A stretch of DNA of 64,000 nt from positions 225,894,194 to 225,958,193 of the forward strand of contig VDFB02373365.1 of NCBI GenBank assembly GCA_007258455.2. The letters run 5' to 3'. Of the stretch, positions 46,075-57,421 are shown piece after piece (the stretch's first letter is position 1; every line of letters begins with the position of its first letter). Source of the stretch: Sequoia sempervirens. Lineage: Eukaryota; Streptophyta; Pinopsida; Cupressales; Cupressaceae. Both the position numbers and the translations under genes were made by a program. Below the pieces are notes generated by a model that saw only the letters and a program-made list of their open reading frames with translations, was not told where the DNA came from and ran no database searches.

Positions 46075-46600
46075 TGTTAGAATAATAAGTTATTATGCTT
46101 AATTAATTACATCACATTGATTAATTAATTAAGTCACTTATTCCTCTTTATTACTTAAGCTAAACTTAGGCACATTAATAATTGATTAATTATTAATTAT
46201 TAAGTGTGCACACTAGGGTTTCATTTAGGGTTTCCCTTTAGGGTTTCTTGATCTCCTTCATAAGGATTGATCTCTTTTGTAATCATTGATTCTCTTAATG
46301 CATTTTTACTGAGAGGTTTACAGAACATCTTCTTTGTTTCTGCATGTCTTTTGCATGTGACAGGTATTCATTTGCATGCAGGTGATCTTGGATTAATTAT
46401 TAAGTGTGCACACTAAGGTTTCATTTAGGGTTTCCCTTTAGGGTTTCTTGATCTCCTTCATAAGGATTGATCTCTTTTGTAATCATTGATTCTCTTAATG
46501 CATTTTTACTGAGAGGTTTACAGAACATCTTCTTTGGTTCTGCATGTCTTTTGCATGTGACAGGTATTCATTTGCATGCAGGTGATCTTGGATTCTAACA
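46075..46600 (+). mobile_element. TRIM-A 3' LTR with internal 200-bp duplication (526 bp)
   Basis: Equivalent to the 5' LTR, but the segment from about 46195 to 46394 is repeated as 46395-46594. Since the two LTRs are identical at insertion, the duplication arose afterwards, or came with a recombinant template. Confidence 0.93.
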
Positions 46601-47288
46601 ATCATGAGGTAGAAAATAGTATAAAGATTCATTTTGGGTTGGTATTGATGTTTTAGTTGCAAATCTAAACAATGAAGAGGAAGTTTCAATCAATTTATTT
46701 GATCAATTTCTCACCTTTGAGCCTGAGAGGGAAAATGGCATGATTGGGATGAATTTTGGTCACCATAGTGATGGAAATCAATCAGATAAGGTGTTGAACC
46801 AAGAACAAAAATGTGAAAGTAGCCTTGAATCAACTGACCAAGAGATTGAGGAGGATCTTTTCCAAGTTGACATTGAGCTTTTTTGCTCACGCTTAGAGGA
46901 TATGCCAACATCTTTGGAGGAAGGTTACCCCGAATAGTAGAAGTAAGAGATGGAGGTGGCTGAATTCTCAAATGAACCATTGGTTACAAGGCAACCTAAC
47001 TACTAGAATGATCTTGACTGGTTGGAGGAGATTGAAGCTAATGTACCAAATGAGGGTCAGTTGGAGGAATTTATCTCATTGTTTGAACAGTTGCCTTCCT
47101 TCATTGAAGAAAAGTGTCTTGATTCAAAAAGCTTCCCTTTGAATACTGATGAGGGGTTTGAGCTCATGTTCATTGTTTCTAAAATCCCTCTAAGAATGAA
47201 TAGTTTTGATGAGTTATTAGCCACTCTAATGGAGGAAGGTGGTCCATTAACCATGGAGGAGAGCATGGAAAGCCATCATGTAAAGTAA

Positions 47289-47958
47289 AGATAATGTTGT
47301 CATTGATCATTCAGGATACTTTCCTTCCAGTCTCAAGCCTTCAAGGGGATGCCCTATTAGGCACCTAGCTCGGTTGGAAAGGAGCGAGAAGGAGCAACCC
47401 CGTGACAATACTGATCTTGGGCATCAAGGGAGTTATCACTTTTAACACAATCATTTCACTTTTTCACTTAATCACTTCTATTTCAAAAATTAGGAAGGGT
47501 GGGTGAGTTATTTTATTTTTCTCCTTGGAAGGGTGTTACAACAAACTGTTGAATATTTGGTTTTCCTTCACATCTTTTATTGGATTCACAAGCTGATTGA
47601 GCTTTGTCAATTGCAAAGAAAGGGTAGTTACTTTTTTGAACTAGTTAATGGCTTTGTTTAAACAATTTTTTCCTCGTTTAGTGTAGGATAGAGTAGTTAC
47701 TACAACTAAGTGCTTTATGCACATTTCTTTTCAGTAGTTTTCTTTTCCCTAAGCATTGTTGCACATGTTTTATTTGGCCATCAGGGCCTGGTATTTTGCT
47801 TTCTGCATTGTTTGTTTTTGTTTTTCTATTTTTTGGAGTGTTGCTGTTCAAATTTCTAAGTTTCATGAGGGGGCAGTTTTGACTCCACGCCCAATGGAGT
47901 TTTGAAAGGCAAGTGATCTCATGCTTAGCTAGCAAGCATTCAATAGAAATCGCAAAAA
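47289..47958 (+). other. LARD 3' non-coding region
   Basis: Between the ORF stop and the right LTR. It has no conserved frame. The last bases before the LTR (AGAAATCGCAAAAA, 47945-47958) are A-rich and could act as the polypurine tract, though G content is low. Confidence 0.5.
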
Positions 47959-50401
47959 TGTTACCAAATTTTCACTACAACTCAATTGGTGGAGATAGTT
48001 AATTTTTTTTATATCTCAAAATGAAAATATAGTTATTACTGCATGCACTTAAGTGTTGTTTGCATTGTATTTATCAAATACCAGTTGTGCAAGTGTTTTG
48101 AGAAGAAAGGGTTTCAAAAGTATTTCTCAATACTTTACAAACCAAATGGAGTACAAAACTAAATATACAAATGATTAAGCATATCGATTGCTTTCATTTA
48201 TTTCATGATGCTATTCACATTACATAATTTCATTTGATTGTAAGAATAAAAACGATGGTACAAATTTGCATTTTGATGCATTTCTTTCATAATGGAAATT
48301 AAAAAAGAAACTAAATGATCCACATAAGCCATGGTTTTAGCCGATTCCATTCATTGCAGAAAGTAAATTTTACAACTAAAGGTAAAAATAAGAAGAAAGC
48401 ACCTAGCAGAAGACATATCCATTATATCCTGATTCTTGATCTTTGGTTGAGATGCTTGTTGCTTGATTCATCCTACTTTTGATTCCAAGTACACCTACAA
48501 AAATGGGAACATTTGTTAGAGCTCCGAATATGAGTTATACTATATGCTCTACCAACAAAAATATAATTCACTCCTAGAAATGCATGGAATCAACTAAAAG
48601 AAAAGTGTCGAAGCAAGAGATGGAAGTGTAAACATCATAATAATATATTGTTTTTTATGCTAACATTATTTGTTTCCTTGTGTAGGTATATGAAAATCCT
48701 TGTACCTGATCATCTTATGAATACATAAAGCATGTGGAGTAAAATGGGCTCCCACAAGGGTAGAGCTCGACATGCTACCCCTAAAATTTCAAGTGGGCTG
48801 AGAAATGAAAAGTACAATTATCATGCTCATCTGAGCTATTCAACTAAAGGAGTAAAACAAAATTTCAGTCATCAAAGCAACAAGTGCATTTTTCATTCAT
48901 AACAATCAAGTTTGAATAACGTAATGAGAGTTACTAGTAGACAATGAACTTGATGGATTCAATTAAACTAAAATACATCTTTGAAATACTGTCAAATTAA
49001 TTACATTTTTCTGCCACTAGCTTTTTTTCATGATTGTTTCACGTTGTTCCATAATATTCTGTTCGATTAGAGTGAGTTTTCATGCTCATAATGTGATAGT
49101 GAATAGGCATACACAATTCCTCAAAGTTTATTTTAGCTATATTTGCTCAGAGGAAGGTAAAAAATGTATGAAATTTTAGGGAAAAGTGCTTCCATTAGGC
49201 AATTGAAAGTGCTAGGTGGTTGCAAGAGAGAATGTAGACCATGGAGCCATAATGACTGAATGCAAGTGTTGCATTAAAGGAAGTTGATATATCATTTTTT
49301 AAATATTTTAAGGAGAAAAAATGCATAGAACAAATTTTTATTAATGGAACATAAAAATGAATGAAGAGTGCTCGATAAAAGACATTAACTCATCAAGAAT
49401 ATGCAAGAAGAGTGTAGAGTGAAGGGAGCATTTTTGGGTATATACAGGTGGTCAACATCATGAAACAAAGAGGTACATGGTTTGTTTAAGGCCTATCACA
49501 TCATTCTATATTTTTCTTTGCATATGATTAGAATAAAAGAGGTGTGTGGTTTGGACCAAGGTCAGAGTAAATAGAGGCTATTTTTCATAAAATAAACAAA
49601 CAGAGCAAAGAAACACATGTTTCACAGGGTGTCAAGTAGAGTACCCAACCCTTTCAAAGAAAAATGAAATGGATGTTGTTCACTGTGAATAGGGAAGAAC
49701 AATCAAGATGTGGTTTTCTTTTCAAAACATAGAGGGGTTTCTTTCATTATTATTTTTTACAATCACCCATATGATGTGTTCATCTCAAATACAAATTTTT
49801 CTGTCAAGTTTCAGAAAACCCATTTGAAGGTTTTCACAAAGAACTAAAGTAAGTGAATTTCTTTCAAAAAGAGAGTACCTACCTGGGGTTTTCATTAAAA
49901 TGCATACCCACATTGGGTTTTTAACAAAAGTACAGTTTATGCTTGAAATGCAGAATACCCATATGAGGGTTTGTTATCAAAGTGCAGATTTCTTCATATT
50001 ACAGCATATCCATGTTGGGTTTTGATCATAAAATGCAGAAGTAAGTGATTCTTCATTATTTTCAGAATACCCATGTGGGGTTTTGTTAAAATGCAAAATT
50101 TATACAATGCTCTCATGGGTCGAGCTCAAGTTTTGGAGAGATCCAAAATAGACATTATTTCTTCAAAATATAATATACCTGCATGAAGTTTTTGTTTCAA
50201 AAATAAAAAAGGGGTACAATGCTCTCATGGGTCAAGCTCAAAGAGGTTCCAGAATGTCTATTTTGTGCATGAATGGTCGTGGCCTGGAGGGAGTATTGCT
50301 CTTAAAATGGTCTATCATTTCACATAAGAAGAAAAGACCATTTTAGTTTTCCATTAGGTCTAAAAAATACCTAAAGAAAACAACAAATACAACGTAGGAA
50401 A

Positions 50402-51599
50402 TGTATCAATGGGTTAATTTCCTAAGGTTAGATTATCAAATAATAAAGCATACAAACCCAAAGAAGCTATCAAGAACAATGAAAGCTAAAACAAATGAAA
50501 CAATTATACCTATCAGTCATTGAAGCTTCCATGATTCACCTTCATAGCACCTTCTAACTTGTTGATTGTTGCCCTCAGATCGACTGTGTGAGTAATTTGA
50601 TAACAAATACGATGACAAAGTCCTAAACAAGATTTGAAGGATTTGAAATATAAATGTCTATGCCTATGAGAAAATGACTATAATGTCTAAGACTAGAATT
50701 GAATATGCCAAAATATCATGAATGCTACAAAGAAAATGTAAGTATGAGTGTGAGTAGTCGAAAATGTGAGCAAAATCAGCATTTTATAGAAAATGCAATT
50801 TTGGACGGACGAACGAGATTAAAAGTTCACGGAAGCCTAAAATCAGAGGTCAATATTGCATGTGACAATCCCCAATTAGGGTTAGGGCATGATTGTTAAA
50901 TGAGTGGTTGAGATTTCATTTGAGAAAATCAAATCGATGGTCGAGAATAAATGTGATAATTAATAAAAAAGATAAATATTTTTGAAAATCAAGAAGATAA
51001 AGACTGCCTGATTTGTGAGATTCAAAAAATCAAGAATTTGCTCAATTACTTGATTTTTGGAAGAAGATTACCTTTTTGAATTAAATTAATTCAAAATAAC
51101 GATTTTGTGTGAGAATAAATATCTTTTTTAGATTATTTTCCAAAATGAACTGACAGTGAAGAATGTGAAATCATTTTAAATGATTTATTTATTTAAAATG
51201 AGAGAAATATTAAATTTAGCAATTAAATAGTTAAAGATAATTATTTAATTTAGGGGATAGTGACCGATAATTAAATAAATTAATAAATTCATTTAAATAT
51301 GATAATTAGTGACATATTAAATAAATAAATAAAATTCATTCATTTAATAATCAAGAAGACAAATGAATAAAGGTAATTAAATAAATTAATAAATTTATTT
51401 AATTGTAAGAGGACCATAAACCCTTAGTGATGTATTGAATAATCATGCAGAACATAAGAGACATGAATTAATTAAATAATGAATTATTTAATTAATAGTC
51501 AGAAGTGGACCAAGGACATAATTAAGATGTCATAATTATGCTAGAACGAAAGTGGTAAAAATAGAGCTTACAGGCCTAGGTCATTTTTATGTGTTTACA
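50402..51599 (-). mobile_element. Solo LTR of the G2 family (1198 bp)
   Basis: On the minus strand it starts TGTAAACACATAAAAATGAC and ends CCCATTGATACA, related throughout to the G2 5' LTR (TGTAGACACTTAAAAATGAC). Flanks are GGAAA (50397-50401) and AGAAA (51600-51604), a 5-bp duplication with one change. The LARD 5' LTR shows the empty site 'gtaggaaattcttta' near 39965. No internal sequence remains, so it arose by recombination between the LTRs of a full element. Confidence 0.92.
50781..50788 (-). promoter_or_regulatory. TATA box in the solo LTR
   Basis: Minus-strand TATAAAAT is at the position equivalent to 52736 in the G2 LTR, flanked in both by TTTTC and TG. Conservation between copies supports a core promoter. 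Confidence 0.6.
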
Positions 51600-51897
51600 A
51601 GAAATTCTTTATAAAATTCTATAATCAAGAGTGTACATGACGTGGCCTATGTGATGGCCAATAAATTTACAAATAGAAATCATCTTGTACAGAAATATAA
51701 AGCTTTCATAAGCTTTCTTTTGAGTGGGTAGTGAACACAGAGATAGAGCTTACCATTCGTGCCTGTAGAAGACCAAGTAAGATAGCGGTCAAGTTCTCAC
51801 AGAGCTTCAATTCATAGCTTGAGCTCACCCTCATCGTAGCCTGTGAGAATGTAAATAAAAAAATGACAAAAGATGCATCAAAAAAATATATGATAGC

Positions 51898-53184
51898 TGT
51901 AGACACTTAAAAATGACCTAGGCCTGCAAGCTTCATTTTTACCATTTTTGTTCTAACATAATTATGACATTTAATTATGTCCTTGGTCCACATTCAACTA
52001 TTGATTAAATAATTCATAATTATTTAATTAATTCATGTCATTTATTCCTCATGATTATTAAATAAATAAATTTTATTTATTTATTAAATATGTCATTAAT
52101 TGTCTAAGTCTTCCCTTAATTAAATAAATCTCTTAATTTATTTAATCTCTCTTTCTGCGTTTAATTCTTCCTGATTATTAAATAAATAATTACATTTATT
52201 TATTTAATGTCACTAATCCTCTTAATTAAATAAATTGATTAATTTATTTAATTAATTAGTCTTATTTGCTAAATTAAATAATTAAATTTAATTATTTAAT
52301 TGCCATTTAATATTCTTCTCATTTTAGATAAATTAAATTATTTAAAATGTCATCTCAATTTGAACTGTCAGTCCATTTTGATAAATAATCTAGAAAAGAT
52401 TATTTATTATCTCACAAAATCATTAATTTGAATTAATCTAATTCAAATTAGTATCTAATCTTCTAAAAATCAAATAATCGGGCAGATTCTTGATTTTCTA
52501 AATCGAATCTTCAGTTCAAATTTTATCTTCTTAATTTTTCGAAAATCTTTATTTCTTTAATTAATTTCCTCATTTATTCTCCACCGTCGATATGATTATC
52601 TGAGACATTATTTTGACCGTTCGATTAAGGATTTTTCCCTAACCCTAATTAGGGATTCTCAGATTTAATCTGGACCTCTCATTTTAGGTTTTCATCATCA
52701 ATTAATCTCGTCCGTCCACTCAAAATGACATTTTCTATAAAATGGAATTTTCCTCACTTTTCGATTACACATGCACATGCTGACATTTTACATAGACATT
52801 CTAGGCATTTATTCACTTGCACACTTATTTTCATAGGCAATTTCAATATTCATTATAGTCATTTGATCAAGTCTTGGCATTTGTTTAGGCATAGACATTG
52901 ACAATTGTAGTAATAGGCATAGGCATTTAGACATAGCACAAATCCTTCAAAGCTTGGTGTAGGACTTAAGCATTTGTAGATTTGCTCATACGAAAAGTCT
53001 GAGGGAAACATCATCCAGCAAGTAAGAAGGTATTACAAAAGTGAATCATGGAAGTCTTGGTGATCAGGTATAATCATTTTGTATTTTGCTTCCTTTGTGT
53101 TTTGTAAGATCTTTGGGTTTCATTGTCATTTATTGTTTATTGCTAACACTGCTTATCAAACCTAAAAGAAATCTTTTGATTACA
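51898..53184 (+). mobile_element. G2 5' LTR (1287 bp)
   Basis: TGTAGACACTTAAAAATGAC at the start, TTTTGATTACA at the end, followed by the primer site. It shares its 5' 300 bases (AT-rich TTAAATAA section) and its 'gtgaatcatggaag...ggtataat' section with the solo LTR at 50402. Confidence 0.9.
52736..52743 (+). promoter_or_regulatory. TATA box in the G2 5' LTR
   Basis: TATAAAAT in the context TTTTCTATAAAATGGAA, conserved with the solo LTR copy. It is the likely promoter of the G2 transcript. Confidence 0.65.
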
Positions 53185-53185
53185 T

Positions 53186-53203
53186 TGGTGAACCTGACGT
53201 TTT
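53186..53203 (+). other. Primer binding site (G2)
   Basis: TGGTGAACCTGACGTTTT starts one base after the LTR. It begins with TGG for pairing to a tRNA CCA end. The tRNA was not assigned. Confidence 0.7.
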
Positions 53204-55195
53204 GTAGAAAAAAATTGTGTTTTCTTGTTTGTTTTCATTGTTTTGTAGGTTACAGCCAAGAAGTCATATGAAATCCCGTCACCATCTTTTGAGCACAGAA
53301 AAATGGGCGAATAGAATCGTTTAAAACATTTTATGGGTTTTGTAGATCTCAGTCTCAACTTTCTAGAACTGCAAACAGTTTTAAATTTCATTAAGATTTG
53401 AGAAAGTTATGGCTATTTTACTAATTGCTATTTTTTTAATTTAGTTTTTAAAACCTGTGTTTCTTTTTGTCTATAATGTTTTTTTGGTGCAGAATTGTGG
53501 AGAATACTTTCTGGGTTTTGAAGGTTTTATTTTTAGTTTTCCATGGATATCTACCACTTAAAATTTCGTTAATTTTTGAAAAAGTTATCGCAATTTTAAT
53601 TTTAATTTTTTTGTTACTAATCTTCGTTTGCAACGTGTGGCGATTATTATTCGTGTATCGAAGATCATTTCATAAGGAACTACTAATCTTTTATCTACAG
53701 ATTCAAATGTTGAAGACGGAATAAAATAAACATTGTGCTTGTTTTCTCATAGATTAGAAAACATTTAACTTTGGTGCACATAAAAAGAACAATGTCTTCT
53801 TTGCATGATTGTGTTTGCAAGATGGTAGGTGAGTATGCTCTCACTTGGTGAAAACCTCGTGATCAGAAAACCATACCCATTTTTATTTGTTATTACCCTG
53901 ACTTGGTATATTGGAGTATTCTCTCCCCTTGTGCTTTTGGGCGATCTTGGGTGTAAGAGAAATGGTTACCAACTCTAGAAATTGGGCCTGCCTGAGGATT
54001 TCATCACCCCATCGCGACTCAAACCGGCAACGGAGCTAAAGCCAAGCTACCCCCAACCGGTATATAAATGTAAACCTTAAGGGAAAACCTAAGGTTGCTT
54101 GTGCGGATGTGCCATATGGACGGAGTTGTACTCCCTTAAACCCTATTGAGCTTAACCTCTTCAGGCTGGAGTGCCACCTTAATGGTGATTAATCTCTTGC
54201 CCCATGTATGGCCACTTGAATGGGGGTCCCTAACTAAAAATTTTTGTATAGAAATCCAAAATTCTTCTATTTGCTAGCATAGCACCGGTCGGTGTGAAGG
54301 CATCCACACTTTCGTAGTTTGTAGTAGATGTGATCAACTCGCCATGGGAGTTTCATGGGGGTTGGAAGCTTGGTTGGCTTGAGAAGAGAGTGCACTGTAA
54401 GGGGGAGCCCGTGCAGCCAAGCTTCTGAATTCACACGCTACAGATTTGCGGTTGGGGAAACTCGTGTGGAATCTAGCAAATACTGTCATGGCCTAACCTA
54501 GGATTGTGTTTATCTGATGTGTGTTTGGTTAATTTTACTATGTTTGTCAAGTGCTTTCTGGTTTCATCACAGCTTCAAACAAAACATTCAACACCAAACA
54601 TATCAAACTGGCAATCAAACCCTTCATCCAAAGTCAAATCCGAAGTCTTCATCTTGTCAATAATCTATCAAACACTGTTTCCTGGAAGATTCTATCATAA
54701 ACTAAACTTGAAATTGCTCAAAGTCTTGACCACTAGTTTGCATTCATTACCATAGGTTTCATACTTCATTCATTTTCGTTGCATGTATTTGGCATTAGAT
54801 TATCCCTAGGTTCACATTTTACATACTTAGGATTAGGAAAATCTTCAGCACACTTTGCAAAGTCATTGTTTTCGAAATTAGGCCCTCTTGGACTAACTTA
54901 TCAAACCCCCTTTTTAGTCATTGTCCTCTTTTGTAAGATTTTTTCCAACTCAAAAGTCTAGTTAGGAAAACTCACTAGTCATTTAGACCTTGTCATCTTG
55001 TCATTTTCAACAAAGTCCTTTAGCAATCAAAATCGAAAACAAAGTTCAAGCTTAGAAGTGCTTAGATAACCTTGTCTTACATTGCTACACATTGCATATC
55101 CTATTCATGAAAATCCAAAAACATTAGTCATTCTAGTCATCATTTTGAACTTAGACTTCACGTAGTGTCATACTTGCATTTGAGCAATCTCATTT
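53204..55195 (+). other. G2 5' leader
   Basis: Two kilobases between primer site and gag start without a conserved frame. The part at 53940-54480 is GC-richer and resembles structured leader sequence (ccccatcgcgactcaaaccgg and a Gly-codon-poor purine tract). It lacks the 21-bp arrays found in the G1 leader. Confidence 0.6.
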
Positions 55196-55265
55196 ATGGT
55201 TGAAACTAGACTTCAAAAACAAAAGAGACAAATGGAAAATTTTTGACAAGACCCCACGTTTACTG

Positions 55266-55270
55266 TCAAC
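55266..55270. repeat. Target-site duplication of TRIM-B (TCAAC)
   Basis: TCAAC left of TRIM-B, repeated at 57422-57426. It lies in G2 gag codons 24-25 (V, N). Confidence 0.95.
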
Positions 55271-55588
55271 TGTTAGAATCCAAGATCACCTGCATGCAAG
55301 ATGGATACCTATCACATGCAAAAGATATGAAGAACCAAAAAGATGTTCTGTAAACCTCTCAGTAAAAATGCATTAAGAGAATCTCTTGATTACAAAAGAG
55401 ATCAATCCTTATGAAGGAGATCAAGAAACCCTAAAAGAAACCCTAAATGAAACCCTAGTGTGCACACTTAATAATTAATTAATTATTAATGTGCCTAAGT
55501 TTAGCTTAAGTAATAAAGAGGAATAAGTGACTTAATTAATTAATCAATATGATGTAATAATTAAGCATAATAACTTATTACTCTAACA
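55271..55588 (-). mobile_element. TRIM-B 3' LTR
   Basis: Plus-strand view: tgttagaatccaagatcacc ... ttattactctaaca. It is 318 bp and lacks the 200-bp duplication of the TRIM-A 3' LTR. Confidence 0.93.
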
Positions 55589-57100
55589 CCTTAAGATGAA
55601 CTTAGGAAGAAGCTAAAACACTAGAATAAGATGCATGAAAGCAAAGATGGGTCCCGACAACTAGGCCTATCAGGTACCCATTTACAAATGCAAGAATGAG
55701 TAAGAGAAGGAAAAACCCAGTGGGACAAAACCCCCCTTACAATGAGATAACATGCTGCAAAGAAGCACTGGAAGAACTCTGTAGAGTAACACTGGAACTT
55801 GATATAGGCAAGCAAGGAAATATTCTTCTGTATACTACTGAAACTGGATGAGTCACTGATTGACTCAAGGAATCATGATAAAGCAACAGAAGACCCAATG
55901 CCATGGAACACTCGAAAACTCCAAACGGGAACAACTCTAGAATCTATGAAGTAGCAAGCAATTATTGAATGATGTATTACTGAAAATGAAGTGCAAATAT
56001 GCAAGATGCACTCTCCCAACTTCCAAAACATCCAAGTAATCACCAAACAACCCATTGGGCCAAATCTGGACTACTTGATAAACCTGGGACACATACAGAA
56101 AAAGTGCATGGACAGCAACCTAGAGCTCCTCAATACCTTTTTGACGCTTCAAACGAGGCGAAAAACGGAGATCGTGGCAAAAAGTTATGAGCTCGGAAGC
56201 ATAAAAAGTACATCTGACTTCAAACAACAATAAATATAGGAAAGTAGTAAAATACTAAAAAATAAAAAACACCACTGGAAAGTGCTCGGAACCAGCTTTC
56301 TAGCGATATCTCATTTGCCCGATTTCGATATCGTATGCCTAAGTGATGCCCAAAAGAAAAAAATTGCTCTTTTAGAAAAAAACTAGGGTTAGGAGGGCAA
56401 AGAGGGGTGGCCATACGGATGACGTCATCATGATGTCAGCATAATCTGAGCTTAAAATTGACGGCCATCTAGCCGTCAGTGCAAAAAATGCCCTGCCGGA
56501 AAAATCTGCATGTTGCCAGTATATTCTACAGTCCCCGAAATATTCCCTGGCTTGCCAGAATATTCCATCCACTGGCTCGAACAGAGCGCAGGGCTCGTGG
56601 TCACCCATATGACCGCGCAGAGAGTTGGGAAGCCCGGTGGGGGCTGAACTCGCTGGTGGAGGTTGGCCGGCCCGACGGTGTGAAGCGCTGGTGGCGGCGG
56701 CGGAAGGGTGGCTGCCCAGTGGTTGCTTGGTGGCTGCCGGGCGGTGGATCTGGTTAGAAATGGAAGCATCGGCCGGTGGAGAAAAACTTCAATTTTTTAA
56801 TTTATTTTTTGAAATTTTTGCCTCGGACTACATGTTGGGGAGGCCGTATGGCCCCCCAGAGAAATTTTTTTGCCTCCCGGATCAACTGCACCAAAATCGA
56901 CGAAACAACAGGCATTTTTAGGGTTTTTGGCCGCTGCGAACGTGATGTCAGTGTCTGTTTGAGCCCAAAGTGAGCCAAAAAATAGGCTACCCCCAGATCT
57001 TGCAGAAAGGATGCATGTGGAAACCCTTGCACTTGAAACTCATAGAGAGGCCATATCTTCAGATCACGAACAAGTAACTGCAGGTCTGGAGCTCTGATAC

Positions 57101-57112
57101 CATGTTAGAATC
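57101..57112 (-). other. Primer binding site, initiator-Met tRNA (TRIM-B)
   Basis: Minus-strand TGGTATCAGAGC abuts the 5' LTR, as in TRIM-A. Confidence 0.95.
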
Positions 57113-57421
57113 CAAGATCACCTGCATGCAAGATGGATATCTGTCACATGCAAAAGATATGAAGAACCAAAAAGATGTTCTGTAAACCTCTCAGTAAAAA
57201 TGCATTAAGAGAATCTCTTGATTACAAAAGAGATCAATCCTTATGAAGGAGATCAAGAAACCCTAAAAGAAACCCTAAATGAAACCCTAGTGTGCACACT
57301 TAATAATTAATTAATTATTAATGTGCCTAAGTTTAGCTTAAGTAATAAAGAGGAATAAGTGACTTAATTAATTAATCAATATGATGTAATTCATTAAGCA
57401 TAATAACTTATTACTCTAACA
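57113..57421 (-). mobile_element. TRIM-B 5' LTR
   Basis: Near-identical to 55271-55588, next to the primer site. It ends at the TCAAC duplication, 61 bases before the internal Met at 57487 of the G2 gag frame. Confidence 0.93.

Larger units (their letters stand above)
44214..46600 (+). mobile_element. TRIM-A: small non-autonomous copia-type LTR element
   Basis: Complete structure: target duplication ATCAT, 5' LTR 44214-44539, initiator-Met primer site, 1.5-kb internal region without an enzyme domain, G-rich polypurine tract, and 3' LTR 46075-46600. A GC-rich block (about 44880-45180) stands out sharply from the AT-rich surroundings. The two LTRs differ at only a few positions apart from a 200-bp duplication in the 3' copy. 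It is the same family as TRIM-B at 55271-57421, in opposite orientation. It would have relied on proteins of an autonomous copia. Confidence 0.93.
42196..47288 (+). pseudogene. LARD ORF, acidic coiled-coil protein of unknown function
   Basis: Apparently the only protein of the LARD. It starts MSRFHDNMSYHPPYHENP at 42196, a Tyr/Pro/His-rich N-terminus. A predicted coiled coil follows (EIANIKSTLFEFMKKLEEIK, about 42475-42535), then a Ser/Cys-rich linker and a segment CIEEIRKVNPLHYALEVHCL near 42930-42990. The frame is interrupted by the transposon at 43112-44057 and by TRIM-A at 44214-46600. On either side of each it resumes in the same reading frame, in Glu/Asp-rich sequence (EEQEEVKERDELLVE, DQEIEEDLFQVDIELF, EEGGPLTMEESMESHH). 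Stops and at least two frameshifts are present. I do not recognise a Gag, zinc finger or enzyme motif. It may be a divergent Gag or a captured host sequence. Confidence 0.6.
37520..51897 (+). mobile_element. LARD: large non-autonomous LTR element with 4.3-kb LTRs
   Basis: Direct repeats starting TGTTACCAA (37520 and 47959) are the two LTRs. The left copy runs 4331 bp to GACAACA at 41850 and is followed by a primer site. The internal region holds one long acidic ORF but no protease, RT, RNase H or integrase, so the element must have borrowed enzymes. Later insertions inside it are a 946-bp inverted-repeat transposon, TRIM-A, a solo LTR and G2. The right LTR is cut at 51897 by G2; its last 1.6 kb should lie beyond the window. 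It is inserted in the G3 integrase. Strand follows the primer site and ORF. Confidence 0.85.
47959..51897 (+). mobile_element. LARD 3' LTR, interrupted and cut by G2
   Basis: Starts TGTTACCAAATTTTCAC and matches the 5' LTR from 37520 to about 40255. The match is interrupted by the solo LTR (50402-51599), resumes at 51600, and stops at 51897 where G2 begins after ATAGC. The remaining part is expected to the right of G2. Confidence 0.88.
55271..57421 (-). mobile_element. TRIM-B: second copy of the small copia-type element
   Basis: Minus-strand element with LTRs at 57113-57421 (5', 309 bp) and 55271-55588 (3', 318 bp). An initiator-Met primer site lies at 57101-57112 (plus-strand gctctgatacca), with a 1.5-kb internal region between. 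It has a perfect TCAAC target duplication. The polypurine tract is short (AAGG before TGTTAG) compared with TRIM-A. LTR sequences agree closely with TRIM-A, except that AGATGG replaces the AATGAA near the 3' end. A GC-rich block occupies about 56560-56760. It has no coding capacity. Confidence 0.94.
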
